DNA from: JACRBR01 sp964371355
Lineage (GTDB): Bacteria; Chloroflexota; Dehalococcoidia; DSTF01; JACRBR01
Length of the DNA: 64,000 nucleotides
Assembly (NCBI GenBank): GCA_964371355.1
Contig: CAYJMG010000001.1
Location: forward strand, 289,244-353,243
Direction: 5' to 3'
In this document: piece by piece, positions 15,055 through 23,322 of the stretch
How positions within the stretch are numbered: the first letter of the stretch is position 1
Layout: each line of letters begins with the position of its first letter
The notes under the pieces: model-generated
What the model saw: the letters and a program-made list of their open reading frames with translations, nothing else
Told to the model about the DNA's origin: nothing
The model's database searches: none
Made by a program: the position numbers and the translations under genes

Positions 15055-15979
15055 ACCGTTCCTCGTCGCTTATGTGCCGGGTGTTCGCACGGAAGGCGAA
15101 TTCCTGCACGTATTGATTGAGGTACCCCGCGTCAACGTGGTGGTACGTCCCCACCAGACCACGCTTCAACACGGCCCAGAACGATTCGATGCCCTGCGTG
15201 TGAACCTCGCCGCGTACGTATTCCGACTTGTGGCGGATCACGTCATGCGGGAGCATCTTGTCCAGCCCGTAGTAGTAGTTGTGTTCGTCGGTCATGAGAC
15301 GTGCGGCCTCGCGGTCGATGTTGTGGAAGATCGTCCGCTGAACCTTGTCCTGGGTGAGCTTCCCTATCGCCATCGCCCGGATGCGGCCATCGCGTTCCTT
15401 TATGCCGAACACCGGGGCCTTCTTGGCCCACGCTGCTGTTATGCGCTCACTCATGGTCTGGTGGCGCTGTATCTTCTGTGTCCGGTGGCCGCGCGGCTTC
15501 CCGCCGATGTACGTCTCGTCAGCCTCAATCGTGCCCTTGAGCTTGGTGGGGTTCTTGTCCGTCATGGCCCACCTAATCCGGTGGCACATGAACCAGGCCG
15601 ACTCGTAGGTGACGCCGAATTCGCGCTGTATCTGCAACGCGCTAACGGCCTTCTTGGAGACGCACATGCGCTGAGCGACTATGAGCCACGTCCGCAGCGG
15701 GATCTTGGAGTCCTCGAAGATCGTGCCCTTGGTCACCGAGAACTGACGGCCACACGCCTTGCACTTGTAGAGCGAGCGAGCCGGTACGTGACGGCCGTTC
15801 TTGCGAACGCTGGCCTTCACCTCGAACGCGGTGACTTCGGAGCCGCCACAGTCATCGAACGCGCAGACAACACCGTTTGGCCATCGCTTCTCAGCGAGGT
15901 AGGCGCGGGCGTCAGCCTCGTTGCGGAGGCGGTCGCTGAGTAGTGGAGTGTGGCCCTTGCGGCGCGGTTCGCTGTTCAT
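14975..15979 (-). CDS. IS1595-family (ISXO2-like) transposase
   Basis: 334 residues. The N-terminus has a zinc ribbon (C-A-F-D-D-C and YKCKACGRQFSVTKGTIF). The DDE-type core shows the first aspartate in IEADETYIGGK, the second in TDEHNYYYG and the final motif HTQGIESFWAVLKRG. IS1595 transposases move elements with about 20-bp inverted repeats and 8-bp duplications, both found here. The frame is full length with no disruption, so the enzyme may be active. It lies near the right end of the element; start at ATG 15979 is 67 bp from the right inverted repeat. Confidence 0.95.
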   Translation of the reverse strand: MNSEPRRKGHTPLLSDRLRNEADARAYLAEKRWPNGVVCAFDDCGGSEVTAFEVKASVRKNGRHVPARSLYKCKACGRQFSVTKGTIFEDSKIPLRTWLIVAQRMCVSKKAVSALQIQREFGVTYESAWFMCHRIRWAMTDKNPTKLKGTIEADETYIGGKPRGHRTQKIQRHQTMSERITAAWAKKAPVFGIKERDGRIRAMAIGKLTQDKVQRTIFHNIDREAARLMTDEHNYYYGLDKMLPHDVIRHKSEYVRGEVHTQGIESFWAVLKRGLVGTYHHVDAGYLNQYVQEFAFRANTRHISDEERFNFLLSNVEGRVDWYLGKQASEPEPS

Positions 15980-16049
15980 GTGATCCCCTGACTGCTACCT
16001 TCACAGTATGGGGCTTTCGGGCTGTTGTGTCAAGCCGATATTTCCCGCT

Positions 16050-16544
16050 TCAGCTCCGCCGCGGCGTAGTCGCCACAAGAGAGCCCCCAACGAAAGGCCA
16101 CCCCTCAACGCTCCGCGCAAGACCGGCCCTTACCGGATTCCCCACGATGTACTCCGCAATCGCTTGCGCATCCTCCGCCTTACGCAACGCGTGGTCGAAG
16201 AAACTCGGCTGCCACAACTGCGCCCCCGTGGCCCGCTTGTGCTCAAAGCCGAGCCGCTGCTTGAAGCGCTGCACGAACCGGATCAGGTCGGACGAATCGC
16301 CAATCCCGTTCACAAGCATGTGCACATGATCCGGCATCACGACGTATGCCATCACGTCGAACGATGTAGCCTCGGCGACCCGTGCCAGCTCCGCGATAGC
16401 ACGCGTCGCGAGATCACCGCGCAGCAGTGGCAGACGATCGCGCGTGACAGTCACGACGTGGTACGCGAACGCGCCCACGTACGTGAACTCACGAAGCCGC
16501 GGACGGTTGATGTACCGGTCTTGAAATCGAATCGACTCTTGCAT
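16050..16544 (-). CDS. REP-associated tyrosine transposase (RAYT), copy 2
   Basis: 164 residues of the Y1/HUH IS200-like family: AYVVMPDHVHMLVNG (HUH) and AEYIVGNPVRAGLARS (catalytic tyrosine). Distinct from the copy at 9527, with only the catalytic motifs clearly shared, and flanked by a different palindrome (GCGGAGCTTCAGCTCCGC, at 16550-16585 and, split by the transposon, at the other end). The last residues VATTPRRS come from the palindrome. Probably a second, independent REP-RAYT pair. Confidence 0.88.
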   Translation of the reverse strand: MQESIRFQDRYINRPRLREFTYVGAFAYHVVTVTRDRLPLLRGDLATRAIAELARVAEATSFDVMAYVVMPDHVHMLVNGIGDSSDLIRFVQRFKQRLGFEHKRATGAQLWQPSFFDHALRKAEDAQAIAEYIVGNPVRAGLARSVEGWPFVGGSLVATTPRRS

Positions 16545-17117
16545 TGCGGCATCGCGGCGGAGCTAAAGCTCCGCGGCTACTGGGCTCCAGCGCTCCGAGC
16601 TTACACCACGCTCCGTAGGTGATCGCGCGACCCGCACATGATGCAAGACCGGTCGCTGCCTTTTCACCAAAGTGATCCAGCCCGCTTGGAGATCCCGCCT
16701 AACCCGTCCTACCCTCGCCCCACGGCACAGCCTGCCCGCCACCAGCCAGCCCGACAGGCTGACCAGCTAGATCGAGACTGCCGAACAAACGAATCTGAAC
16801 TTCACCCGCTCGAATCTGCCACTTAACAAAGAGAACCAGGCGTCGCGATGACCGCAAACAAGATCCAGACCACCGAAAACCGAAATCTGCCGAGCAATGT
16901 CCGCGACGGCATGCCGGCGTCACACCGCTCGAAAGCCGTTTCCGCCGAGCAATCTCGCTCCGCCGTCCGGCCTGCGTGCCTATACGTCCGGCGCCAGATT
17001 GACCGCCCGGCCGAGCGTCAGCAGACAAGCGAATTCCGAAACAAACCCCACCACACGCACGGAAGCGACGGCACACCGATCTGCCGAGCCATGTCCCACC
17101 CGAGCCCGGCTCGGCGC
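16545..17117. other. Gap with REP and decayed duplicate sequence
   Basis: After the REP copy at 16550-16585 this stretch holds no gene I can support. It has a motif AAAGTGATCCAGCCCGCTTGG (16672-16692) nearly repeated upstream of the capsid operon, several weakly repeated GAATCTGCC words, and the decayed oxidoreductase tail described separately. Base composition is less GC-rich at 16780-16870. Confidence 0.5.
16975..17024 (-). pseudogene. Decayed copy of the oxidoreductase 3' end
   Basis: The stretch 16975-17024 repeats, with substitutions, the last about 50 bp of the oxidoreductase gene at 17112-17162 (coding GRAVNLARDV and stop), including CTAYACGTCC and TTGACCGCCCG. It appears to be a partial tandem duplication that has decayed; no reading frame is preserved beyond it. 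Confidence 0.55.
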
Positions 17118-18155
17118 CTACACGTCCCGCGCGAGGTTGACCGCCCGCCCCAGCGTCTCCAGCCGCTCCTGCGGCGTCCGGCCCTCCGGCTCCACCCGCA
17201 GCGTCGTCACCCCCGCCGCCTTGTACGCCTGCATCCGCTCGCGCACCATCGCGTCCGTACCCAGCAGGTTCGTCTTGATCACCATCTCGTCCGGCACCAT
17301 CGAAGCCGCCGTCTGCCGGTCGCCCTCGATCCACTTGAGCTGGATCGCGCGCGCCTCCTCCTCGTACCCCGCGCGCTGGAACGCTGCGTTGTAGAAGTTG
17401 TGCTCCTTCGACCCCATCGCGCCCAGCGTGAACGCCAGCCCCGGCTTGCGCCGCGGCAGCATCTTCTCCACGTCGTCGCCGAACGCCACCACGCCGCCCG
17501 CCTGCAGGTCCAGATCGGCCAGCGAGCGCCCCGCCTTCTGCGCGCCCTTCCGGATGTGCTGGAAGAACACCTCCTCCGCCTGCTCCGGGATGAACGACGT
17601 CCCCAGCCACCCGTCCGCGACCTCGCCCGTGAGCGCGAGCGACACGGGCGACAGCGTCGCCAGGTACACCGGGATGTTCGGGCTCGGCGGCGCGCCCGAA
17701 CGCAGCGCCTTCCCCTCGCCGCCAGGCAGCGGCAGGTGGAAGACCTCGCCGTCGTACTGCAGCTTGTCCCCGCGCGAGACGATACGCACGATCTCGATCA
17801 CCTCGCGGATCCGCTGGATGGGCTTCCTGTACGGCACGCCGTGCCATCCCTCGACCACCTGCGGCCCGCTCGCCCCCAGCCCCATGATGAAGCGCCCGCC
17901 CGACAGCGACTGCAGCGTCATCGCCGTCATCGCCGTGTTCGCCGGCGTGCGCCCGACGGCCTGCATGATCCCCGCGCCCAGTTTGATCGTCGAGGTCTTC
18001 GCCGCCATATACGCCAGCGGCGTCACCGCGTCGTGCCCCCACGACTCCGCCGTCCACACGTACTCCGCGCCGAGCTTCTCGGCCTCCTGTACGTACGTGG
18101 ACACGTCGTCCCAGTTGTCGTTTCCCGTCATCCCGAGTCCGATGGCGACGCGCAT
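17118..18155 (-). CDS. LLM-class F420-dependent oxidoreductase (second copy)
   Basis: 345 residues. TIM-barrel luciferase-like family: MRVAIGLGMTG start, AESWGHDAVTPLAYMAAKT, IKLGAGIMQAVGRTPANTAM, LQSLSGGRFIMGLGASGPQVVEGWHG (the SGGR-GLGASGPQ block is typical of F420-dependent members) and a helix PVYLATLSPVSLALTGEVADGWLG. ATG at 18155 has GAGGAG 8 bp upstream, which decides it over the longer frame. Divergent from the patatin gene (105 bp apart). Substrate unknown. It resembles Mycobacterium-type F420 enzymes more than classical luciferase. Confidence 0.93.
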   Translation of the reverse strand: MRVAIGLGMTGNDNWDDVSTYVQEAEKLGAEYVWTAESWGHDAVTPLAYMAAKTSTIKLGAGIMQAVGRTPANTAMTAMTLQSLSGGRFIMGLGASGPQVVEGWHGVPYRKPIQRIREVIEIVRIVSRGDKLQYDGEVFHLPLPGGEGKALRSGAPPSPNIPVYLATLSPVSLALTGEVADGWLGTSFIPEQAEEVFFQHIRKGAQKAGRSLADLDLQAGGVVAFGDDVEKMLPRRKPGLAFTLGAMGSKEHNFYNAAFQRAGYEEEARAIQLKWIEGDRQTAASMVPDEMVIKTNLLGTDAMVRERMQAYKAAGVTTLRVEPEGRTPQERLETLGRAVNLARDV

Positions 18156-18260
18156 GGTGTGGGCTCCTCGTCGTTGGTCTTTGGTCGTTGGCTGCTGGGG
18201 CGTCATGATACTGCCGGGCGGTGCTATGATCCGCCCCAACTGAACGCGGGAGGGAGCTGC

Positions 18261-19154
18261 ATGACGACACGAGCGCTGGTGCTGGGTGGAGGCGGGCCGG
18301 TCGGCGTGGCCTGGGAGTTCGGCCTCATCGCCGGCCTGGAGCAGGAGGGCCTGCGCCTCGCCGACGCCGGCCTCATCATCGGCACCTCGGCCGGGTCCAT
18401 CGTCGGCGCGTCGCTGGCATCCGGGCGGCCGACGGCCGAGCTGCTGGCCACACAGCACGAGATCGCCGACGCGCCTCCTCCGCGTGGCACGAGCGACGGT
18501 GCGTTCGATCTCGCGCCGCTCATGCAGCAGTTCCTCAAGCTGTACACGTCGGACGCGCCGCCGCAGCAGCTTCGGGCCGAGATCGGCGCGTTCGCGCTGG
18601 ACGCGAAGGTGGCGATGACGGAGGAGGAGTGGCTGGCGACATTCACGCGGGGCGGGACATTCGCCCAGGACCAGTGGCCGGACCGTCCGTACATGTGCAC
18701 GGCCGTCGACGCGCAGTCGGGCGAGTTCGTGACCTGGGACCGCGCGAGCGGCGTCCCGATGTCGCGCGCCATCGCATCAAGCTGCTGCGTGCCCGGGATC
18801 TTCCCGCCGATCACCATCAACGGCCGCCGCTACATCGACGGTGGCATGAAGTCGGCCACCAACGCCGACCTGGCCGCCGGATACGACCGCGTCGTCGTCG
18901 TCAGCGTGACCGCGGGCATGGAGCGCATGTCCGCATTCCCCGCGCTGGCCGAGCGCGCGAAGAAGCGCATGGACGAGGAGCTGGCCGCGATCACGTCGCG
19001 CGGCGGCAAGGTCGAGCTCCTCGCGCCCGACGACGAGTCGCGCGCGGCGATGGGGACGAACCTCATGGACTTCAAGCGCCGCGGCGAGATCGCCGACGCC
19101 GGCGTCCGCCAGGGCCGCCTCGAAGCAGCCCGCCTCCGCGGGTTTTGGGGGTAG
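18261..19154 (+). CDS. Patatin-like phospholipase
   Basis: 297 residues. Oxyanion motif GGGGPVGVAWE at residues 9-19, nucleophile elbow GTSAGS (about 42-47) and catalytic DGG (IDGGMKSATNAD) complete the Ser-Asp dyad of the patatin fold. It should hydrolyse lipid acyl esters; no signal peptide or helix, so it acts in the cytoplasm or at the membrane face. The ATG at 18261 has GGGAGGGAG about 5-10 bp upstream. It is followed 16 bp later by the YdeI-like gene, likely co-transcribed. Confidence 0.9.
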   Translation: MTTRALVLGGGGPVGVAWEFGLIAGLEQEGLRLADAGLIIGTSAGSIVGASLASGRPTAELLATQHEIADAPPPRGTSDGAFDLAPLMQQFLKLYTSDAPPQQLRAEIGAFALDAKVAMTEEEWLATFTRGGTFAQDQWPDRPYMCTAVDAQSGEFVTWDRASGVPMSRAIASSCCVPGIFPPITINGRRYIDGGMKSATNADLAAGYDRVVVVSVTAGMERMSAFPALAERAKKRMDEELAAITSRGGKVELLAPDDESRAAMGTNLMDFKRRGEIADAGVRQGRLEAARLRGFWG

Positions 19155-19170
19155 CGACGGCGGGGAAGCC

Positions 19171-19773
19171 ATGGACGTTCGTTACTTCAAGACACGGGCG
19201 GACTTTCGGAGGTGGCTGGAGCGCAACCATGCGAAGGCCAGCGAGCTGGAGGTCGGTATGTACAAGAAGGGAACCGGGATCCCTTCGATCAGTTATCGAG
19301 AGGCGCTCGATGAGGCGTTGTGCTTCGGCTGGATCGACGGTGTGCGACGGACGGTGGACGGCGAGCGATACGCGCAGCGGTTTACGCCGCGGCGCAAAGG
19401 CAGCGCCTGGAGCCTCGTGAACATTGACCGAGCGACGCAGCTCAAGGAGCGCGGATTGATGCATGCGGCCGGGCTCATAGCGTTCGAGGTGCGCGACCTC
19501 CAGCGCGCGCGCAAGCACTCGGAAGAGCGCGGCAGCCTGCCGTTCGACGCGGAGGCGCAGCGGCAGTTCAAAGCGAACAGGAAAGCGTGGGCATTCTTCG
19601 AGGCGCAGCCACCGGGTTACCGGAAGATCGCGACGTGGTGGGTTATGAGCGCGAAGAAGTCGGACACGAGAGTGCGCCGCCTTGAGGCACTCATCCGGGA
19701 TTCCCGGGCGGGCCTTCGGCTGCCGGATTTCAGGCGGCAGAAGGACGGATGGTCGAAGGAAGGCCAGCGCTGA
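19171..19773 (+). CDS. YdeI/OmdA-family protein
   Basis: 200 residues. The N-terminal block RADFRRWLERNHAKASELEVGMYKKGTGIPSISYREALDEALCFGWIDGVRRTVDGERYAQRFTPRRKGSAWS is the signature of the YdeI family (bacteriocin-protection or OmpD-associated-like). A C-terminal block with FFEAQPPGYRKIATWWVMSAKKSDTRVRRLEALI follows. Biochemical role unknown; members link to envelope stress. The start has GGGGAAG just upstream. Its 3' end overlaps a small minus-strand frame at 19730-19912. Confidence 0.85.
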   Translation: MDVRYFKTRADFRRWLERNHAKASELEVGMYKKGTGIPSISYREALDEALCFGWIDGVRRTVDGERYAQRFTPRRKGSAWSLVNIDRATQLKERGLMHAAGLIAFEVRDLQRARKHSEERGSLPFDAEAQRQFKANRKAWAFFEAQPPGYRKIATWWVMSAKKSDTRVRRLEALIRDSRAGLRLPDFRRQKDGWSKEGQR

Positions 19774-19912
19774 TCCGGTGAACGGGTGCAGACTGGCTGC
19801 GAGGCAGATCGCCCTCGTCATCACCCGATCTGCGAAGAAAAGAGAACAGCAGGAAGAGCAAGATCAAGATCGCCAGCGGGATCCAAACGATCTTCCTCTT
19901 GAGGAACCTCAT
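19730..19912 (-). CDS. Small membrane protein after the serine hydrolase
   Basis: 60 residues: basic MRFLKRKIVWIP, one helix (LAILILLFLLFSFL) and a hydrophilic tail with RRSGDDEGD. The ATG lies 9 bp after the stop of the serine hydrolase gene with GAG-rich sequence upstream, so it may be the last gene of that transcript. Its 3' part overlaps the antisense end of the YdeI gene. No family recognised. Confidence 0.5.
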   Translation of the reverse strand: MRFLKRKIVWIPLAILILLFLLFSFLRRSGDDEGDLPRSQSAPVHRISAGLPSTIRPSAA

Positions 19913-19921
19913 CGAACGCTC

Positions 19922-21127
19922 TCACTCCGCCACGCAACTGCACGCCAGCGAGGCGATGGCGACGCCGCGGCGGCCCGCCAGCATCGCCTCCACGAAGCCG
20001 TTCGTGCAGTACCCGACGCTGATACCCGTCTCCGGATCGCCGAACGCGATCTGTCCCCCCGCCCCACCGTGCCCGAACGCGCGCGGCGACGACGTGCGGC
20101 CGAAGCCGCGGTATACGGCGTTCCCGTCACCCCCCGCGACCACCACCGCAAGCGCCCGGTTCGTGTTGCAGTTCAGTCCCGGGAACACGAGGTTCAGCAT
20201 CTCCTCGATGTGGTGCGGCTTCGACCGTACCTTCGTGCCGAACTCGATCGTCTCCGCCTTCATGACGCGCGTGCCGTCGGCCGTCACCCCGCCGTTGATC
20301 AGCGGCTGGTAGAACATCGCCATCGTCGCCGCGGACGCCACCGCCCCACCGCCCGGGACGCCGGCCGCGCGCACGTCGGGCTTGTTGAAGTTCAGGATCA
20401 TCTCGGGCGTCACCTCGCCCCAGCCGCCCGGCGGCGGCACGTGCTCGCCGATGTACACGATGTCGGCGACGCGGTGCTGCTGCTCCGGCGGGCACCCCAG
20501 GTACAGCTCGTCGAGACCCATCGGCCCCGTGACCCGCTCCTGGATGAAGCGCTTCCACGGCAGTCCGCCCCGCCGCTCGATGATCTCGGACAGCACCCAG
20601 TGCGCGGACGTCGCGTGGTACTCGTACTTGCTGTCGACGGGCCAGTTCAGCCGCCACTCGCTGAACGCCTGCAGGAGCGCCTTGCGGTCGGTCCACTTCG
20701 ACTGCGCGAACGGCGCGAGCGGAAACCCGCCCGCGTGCAGCATCAGCGTCTCGACGTCGATGACGTCTTTTCCGTTCGTGCCGAACTCGGCAATGATGTC
20801 GGCCACCTTCTCGTCGAGCCGCAGCACGCCGTCCTCGAACAGCAGCCATACCGCCGCGGCGACGACAGCCTTCGTCGACGAGAAGAAGTGGTACATCGTG
20901 TCGTCGGTCGCGGGCTTGTCCGCCCGACCTTGCGTCGGCCCGCCCTGCACCGCGCTCCCGTATGTGCGCATGCCGGCCAGCCGCCCGTGCCGTGCCACCG
21001 CCACCTGGCACGACGGCAGCACCCCCTGGTCGACGTCGCGCTTCGCTCGCGCGAACACCGCCTCCAGCTTCTCCGGATCTATGCCGAGGTCCTCGGGCTT
21101 CGCGGCTACCGTCGTGGGGCTGACCAT
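19922..21127 (-). CDS. Serine hydrolase of the beta-lactamase class C/EstB family
   Basis: 401 residues. SSTK (SxxK, nucleophile and general base) at about residue 84, a YEYHATS block in place of the YxN motif (Y about 168) and HGGAGG as the HxG motif near the C-terminus. The family covers esterases, peptidases and penicillin-binding relatives; resistance to beta-lactams cannot be inferred. No signal peptide, so probably a cytoplasmic esterase. The ATG at 21127 has GGAGG 6 bp upstream, which sets the start. Divergent from the oxidoreductase at 21213. Confidence 0.85.
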   Translation of the reverse strand: MVSPTTVAAKPEDLGIDPEKLEAVFARAKRDVDQGVLPSCQVAVARHGRLAGMRTYGSAVQGGPTQGRADKPATDDTMYHFFSSTKAVVAAAVWLLFEDGVLRLDEKVADIIAEFGTNGKDVIDVETLMLHAGGFPLAPFAQSKWTDRKALLQAFSEWRLNWPVDSKYEYHATSAHWVLSEIIERRGGLPWKRFIQERVTGPMGLDELYLGCPPEQQHRVADIVYIGEHVPPPGGWGEVTPEMILNFNKPDVRAAGVPGGGAVASAATMAMFYQPLINGGVTADGTRVMKAETIEFGTKVRSKPHHIEEMLNLVFPGLNCNTNRALAVVVAGGDGNAVYRGFGRTSSPRAFGHGGAGGQIAFGDPETGISVGYCTNGFVEAMLAGRRGVAIASLACSCVAE

Positions 21128-21212
21128 GGTGCACCTCCGTGGTGGGTGTAAGGATGGCACCGGGCGGCATACAGGCAAGACCGGCGCTGAGCCTCGCAGC
21201 TAGACTGGTTCA

Positions 21213-22085
21213 ATGAGTACACCGACCTCCGCCGAAGCACCGACCCTTGGGCTCTTCGCCATCAACTCGCACGCGTGCGCCGACCCACGGGTGGCGGCGC
21301 GTATTGCGGCCGCGGCCGAGCGGCTGGGGTACGAGTCGCTGTGGGCGGGCGACCACGTGGTGGTGCCGCGCCCGCGCGTCGCGCCATCACCGATGGAGCC
21401 GGACGAGCCGCTGTTGGACCCGGTGGTGGCGCTGACGCACGTGGCGGCAGCGACCACGCGCATCCGGCTCGGGACCGGGATCATCATCCTGCCGCAGCGG
21501 AATCCGCTGGTGCTTGCCAAGCAGCTCGCGAGCCTAGACGTAGTGAGCGGGGGGCGGCTGATGTTCGGCATCGCCGTCGGGTACCTGGAGCCGGAGTTGC
21601 GCGCGCTGGGCGTGCCGGTGCGGGAGCGCGCGCAGGTGGCCGAGGAGTATCTCGCGGCGATGCGCTCGCTCTGGTACGAGGACGAACCCTCGTTCGACGG
21701 CCGCTACGTGCGCTTTTCGGAAGTGGACGCGTATCCACGGCCCGTGCAGCGGCCGCTGCCGGTGATCATGGGCGGCAATAGCGCGGCGGCACATCAGCGG
21801 GCCGTGCGCATCGCCGACGGATGGTACGGGTGGTGGCTCGATCCGGAGTCCGCAGCAACGCAGATCGCTTCGCTGCGGGCGGAAGAGGCACGGGCGGGGC
21901 GGGCGCACCCGCTCGAAGTCTCGGTGACGCCGGGCGTGCGGCTGGACGCCGAGATCGTACGGGCATACGGCGGGCTGGGCGTGCACCGGCTGATCGTCGT
22001 GCCGAGACCCAACCTCGCGGGCGACGATCTCGAGCGGTTCGTTGAAGCGAACGCCCCGGCGCGGCTCGGCGCGACGGCCGTCTGA
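21213..22085 (+). CDS. LLM-class F420-dependent oxidoreductase (third copy)
   Basis: 290 residues, luciferase-like TIM barrel: LGYESLWAGDHVVVP, TTRIRLGTGIIILPQRNPLVLAKQLASLDVVSGGRLMFGIAVGYLEPELRALGVP (conserved SGGR-GIxxG and hydrophobic core) and PLPVIMGGNS. Typical length for the short-form F420 group. Substrate unknown. Divergent from the serine hydrolase (85 bp apart) and followed by a convergent AlkZ-like gene. Confidence 0.92.
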   Translation: MSTPTSAEAPTLGLFAINSHACADPRVAARIAAAAERLGYESLWAGDHVVVPRPRVAPSPMEPDEPLLDPVVALTHVAAATTRIRLGTGIIILPQRNPLVLAKQLASLDVVSGGRLMFGIAVGYLEPELRALGVPVRERAQVAEEYLAAMRSLWYEDEPSFDGRYVRFSEVDAYPRPVQRPLPVIMGGNSAAAHQRAVRIADGWYGWWLDPESAATQIASLRAEEARAGRAHPLEVSVTPGVRLDAEIVRAYGGLGVHRLIVVPRPNLAGDDLERFVEANAPARLGATAV

Positions 22086-22208
22086 CCAGAACAGCCGTCG
22101 AAGGTGCCCTGGATCAGGCGGGAGAAGTCTCGGCGGAGCGTGTGGCGCGCCGCTGGGGACGACGATGTGACCGGGTTGTGGTGGTTGCATCATGTCGGTC
22201 TCTGGTAC

Positions 22209-23288
22209 CTACGTGACTACAATCCGTGCTGACATTCGCACGAACCGGCCGTAGCGTTCGGCGGCCGCGTACAAGGCCTTCGTTTCGATGTCGCTAAGGG
22301 GCACGAGAGGCCTCGCCTCAATGGTGACCGCGCCCTTAACGACGGAGGTCCGCCAGCCGCCGACAACGAGGCCGTTCGCCGCGATGACGTGTCGATAGAG
22401 CACTTTGGTGAGAAGCGATCGGTCGGACGGCAGCCGAGGATCGAGCGACGGGTCGTGATCCCTGTAGGCGACCAGCAACTCATCGTAGTTTGGCAGGAGG
22501 TGGAGTGCGAGGCGGCTCATCCTCGCCTTCGGCGCCTTCGCCGAGAACCAGTAGGTCCTGCCGTTGATCGGCTCATACACAAGCTCGTGCTTCGCCATCT
22601 CGATCCCTGCTTTCGCGTCGGCCACGGTGAGGCCGGACCACCACGCGAAATCTTGTGGCAGCGCGGGCCCGTGGCTACGGAAATATCGAAGGGCCAGCTC
22701 GGCCAGTGCTTCATCACGCCGCAGCCGTCTGCCGCGCGGAGCGCGCTCCTCGAGGAGGGCGTACGTGTGCTGCTTGCCGCGCATTGGCCCGCTGCAGATC
22801 AGGCCATCGAGTTCGGCGCGCATGACGAGTTGCCCCAGTCTCTGTCCGCTCGTCTCGATCCCGGCGTTGGCGAAGGCAAGCGACAACTCCGTCCGCGTCA
22901 GGTGCGTGCCACCGCACAGGACCTTTCCCAACACCCCACTGCTGCGACTGAAGGTCGCCTCATCCAGCTCCAGCTTGCGATCGTAGTAGCTCATCAGTGC
23001 CCGGACCCGCGGCGAAGTCAGCTCCTGTGTCCAGCGAATATCCTCGGGCGCGACAAAGTGCCAGGTGGGCCGCATGACGTGGGTACGCAGGATGCGGCCG
23101 GTGATGTAGGCCTGCTCGATGTCGGCGTCGACGCATCCCGCCAAACGCTGCCCGATGGCCCACTTCGCGCCTGCGTAGTCTTGCGCTTGCACGGCGCCGA
23201 GCCATGAGACTACATCTTCCGGTCGATCGAGAGGTGGTCCGATGAGATGTTCGTTCCGCATGCGTGCGCGCGCGATGTCGAGGCTCAT
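22209..23288 (-). CDS. Winged-helix AlkZ-like DNA-binding protein
   Basis: 359 residues of the HTH_42/AlkZ-like family. VQAQDYAGAKWAIGQR (the QxQ-like catalytic region of AlkZ, which opens crosslinked bases) near residue 33, then a middle segment with HVMRPTWHFVAPEDIRW and winged-helix-type sequence, and LLPNYDELLVAYRDHDP. Such proteins unhook DNA interstrand crosslinks or lie in stress loci; activity here is inferred. Start at MSLDIARARMRNEHL, residue 41 of a longer frame, because the first 40 codons read the tail of the neighbour. It ends 35 bp before the TauE gene start region, same strand. Confidence 0.82.
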   Translation of the reverse strand: MSLDIARARMRNEHLIGPPLDRPEDVVSWLGAVQAQDYAGAKWAIGQRLAGCVDADIEQAYITGRILRTHVMRPTWHFVAPEDIRWTQELTSPRVRALMSYYDRKLELDEATFSRSSGVLGKVLCGGTHLTRTELSLAFANAGIETSGQRLGQLVMRAELDGLICSGPMRGKQHTYALLEERAPRGRRLRRDEALAELALRYFRSHGPALPQDFAWWSGLTVADAKAGIEMAKHELVYEPINGRTYWFSAKAPKARMSRLALHLLPNYDELLVAYRDHDPSLDPRLPSDRSLLTKVLYRHVIAANGLVVGGWRTSVVKGAVTIEARPLVPLSDIETKALYAAAERYGRFVRMSARIVVT

Positions 23289-23322
23289 GTGCTTGGATTC
23301 CTGCACAAACTGCGTCCCAGGC

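Larger units (their letters stand above)
13249..16046. mobile_element. IS1595-family transposon carrying a toxin-antitoxin-like operon
   Basis: 2,798-bp element. Left inverted repeat from 13249 is GGGAAATATCCGGTTGACAC, the right one (reverse complement ending at 16046) is GGGAAATATCGGCTTGACAC, so two mismatches over 20. Flanking direct repeat GCTTCAGC occurs at 13241-13248 and 16047-16054, an 8-bp target duplication, which is the size known for IS1595. Cargo on the minus strand: RelE/HigB-like toxin, XRE antitoxin, DUF3467; plus a 58-residue frame on the plus strand; then the transposase. The target was a palindromic repeat: removing the element restores a complete GCGGAGCTTCAGCTCCGCC site. 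The ends look intact, so it may be recently active. Confidence 0.92.

Noticed and set aside
16848..17394. 768-aa and shorter plus-strand frames across the oxidoreductase
   Set aside because: Only their last part (from 18261) is real, the patatin gene. The front part is antisense to the oxidoreductase.
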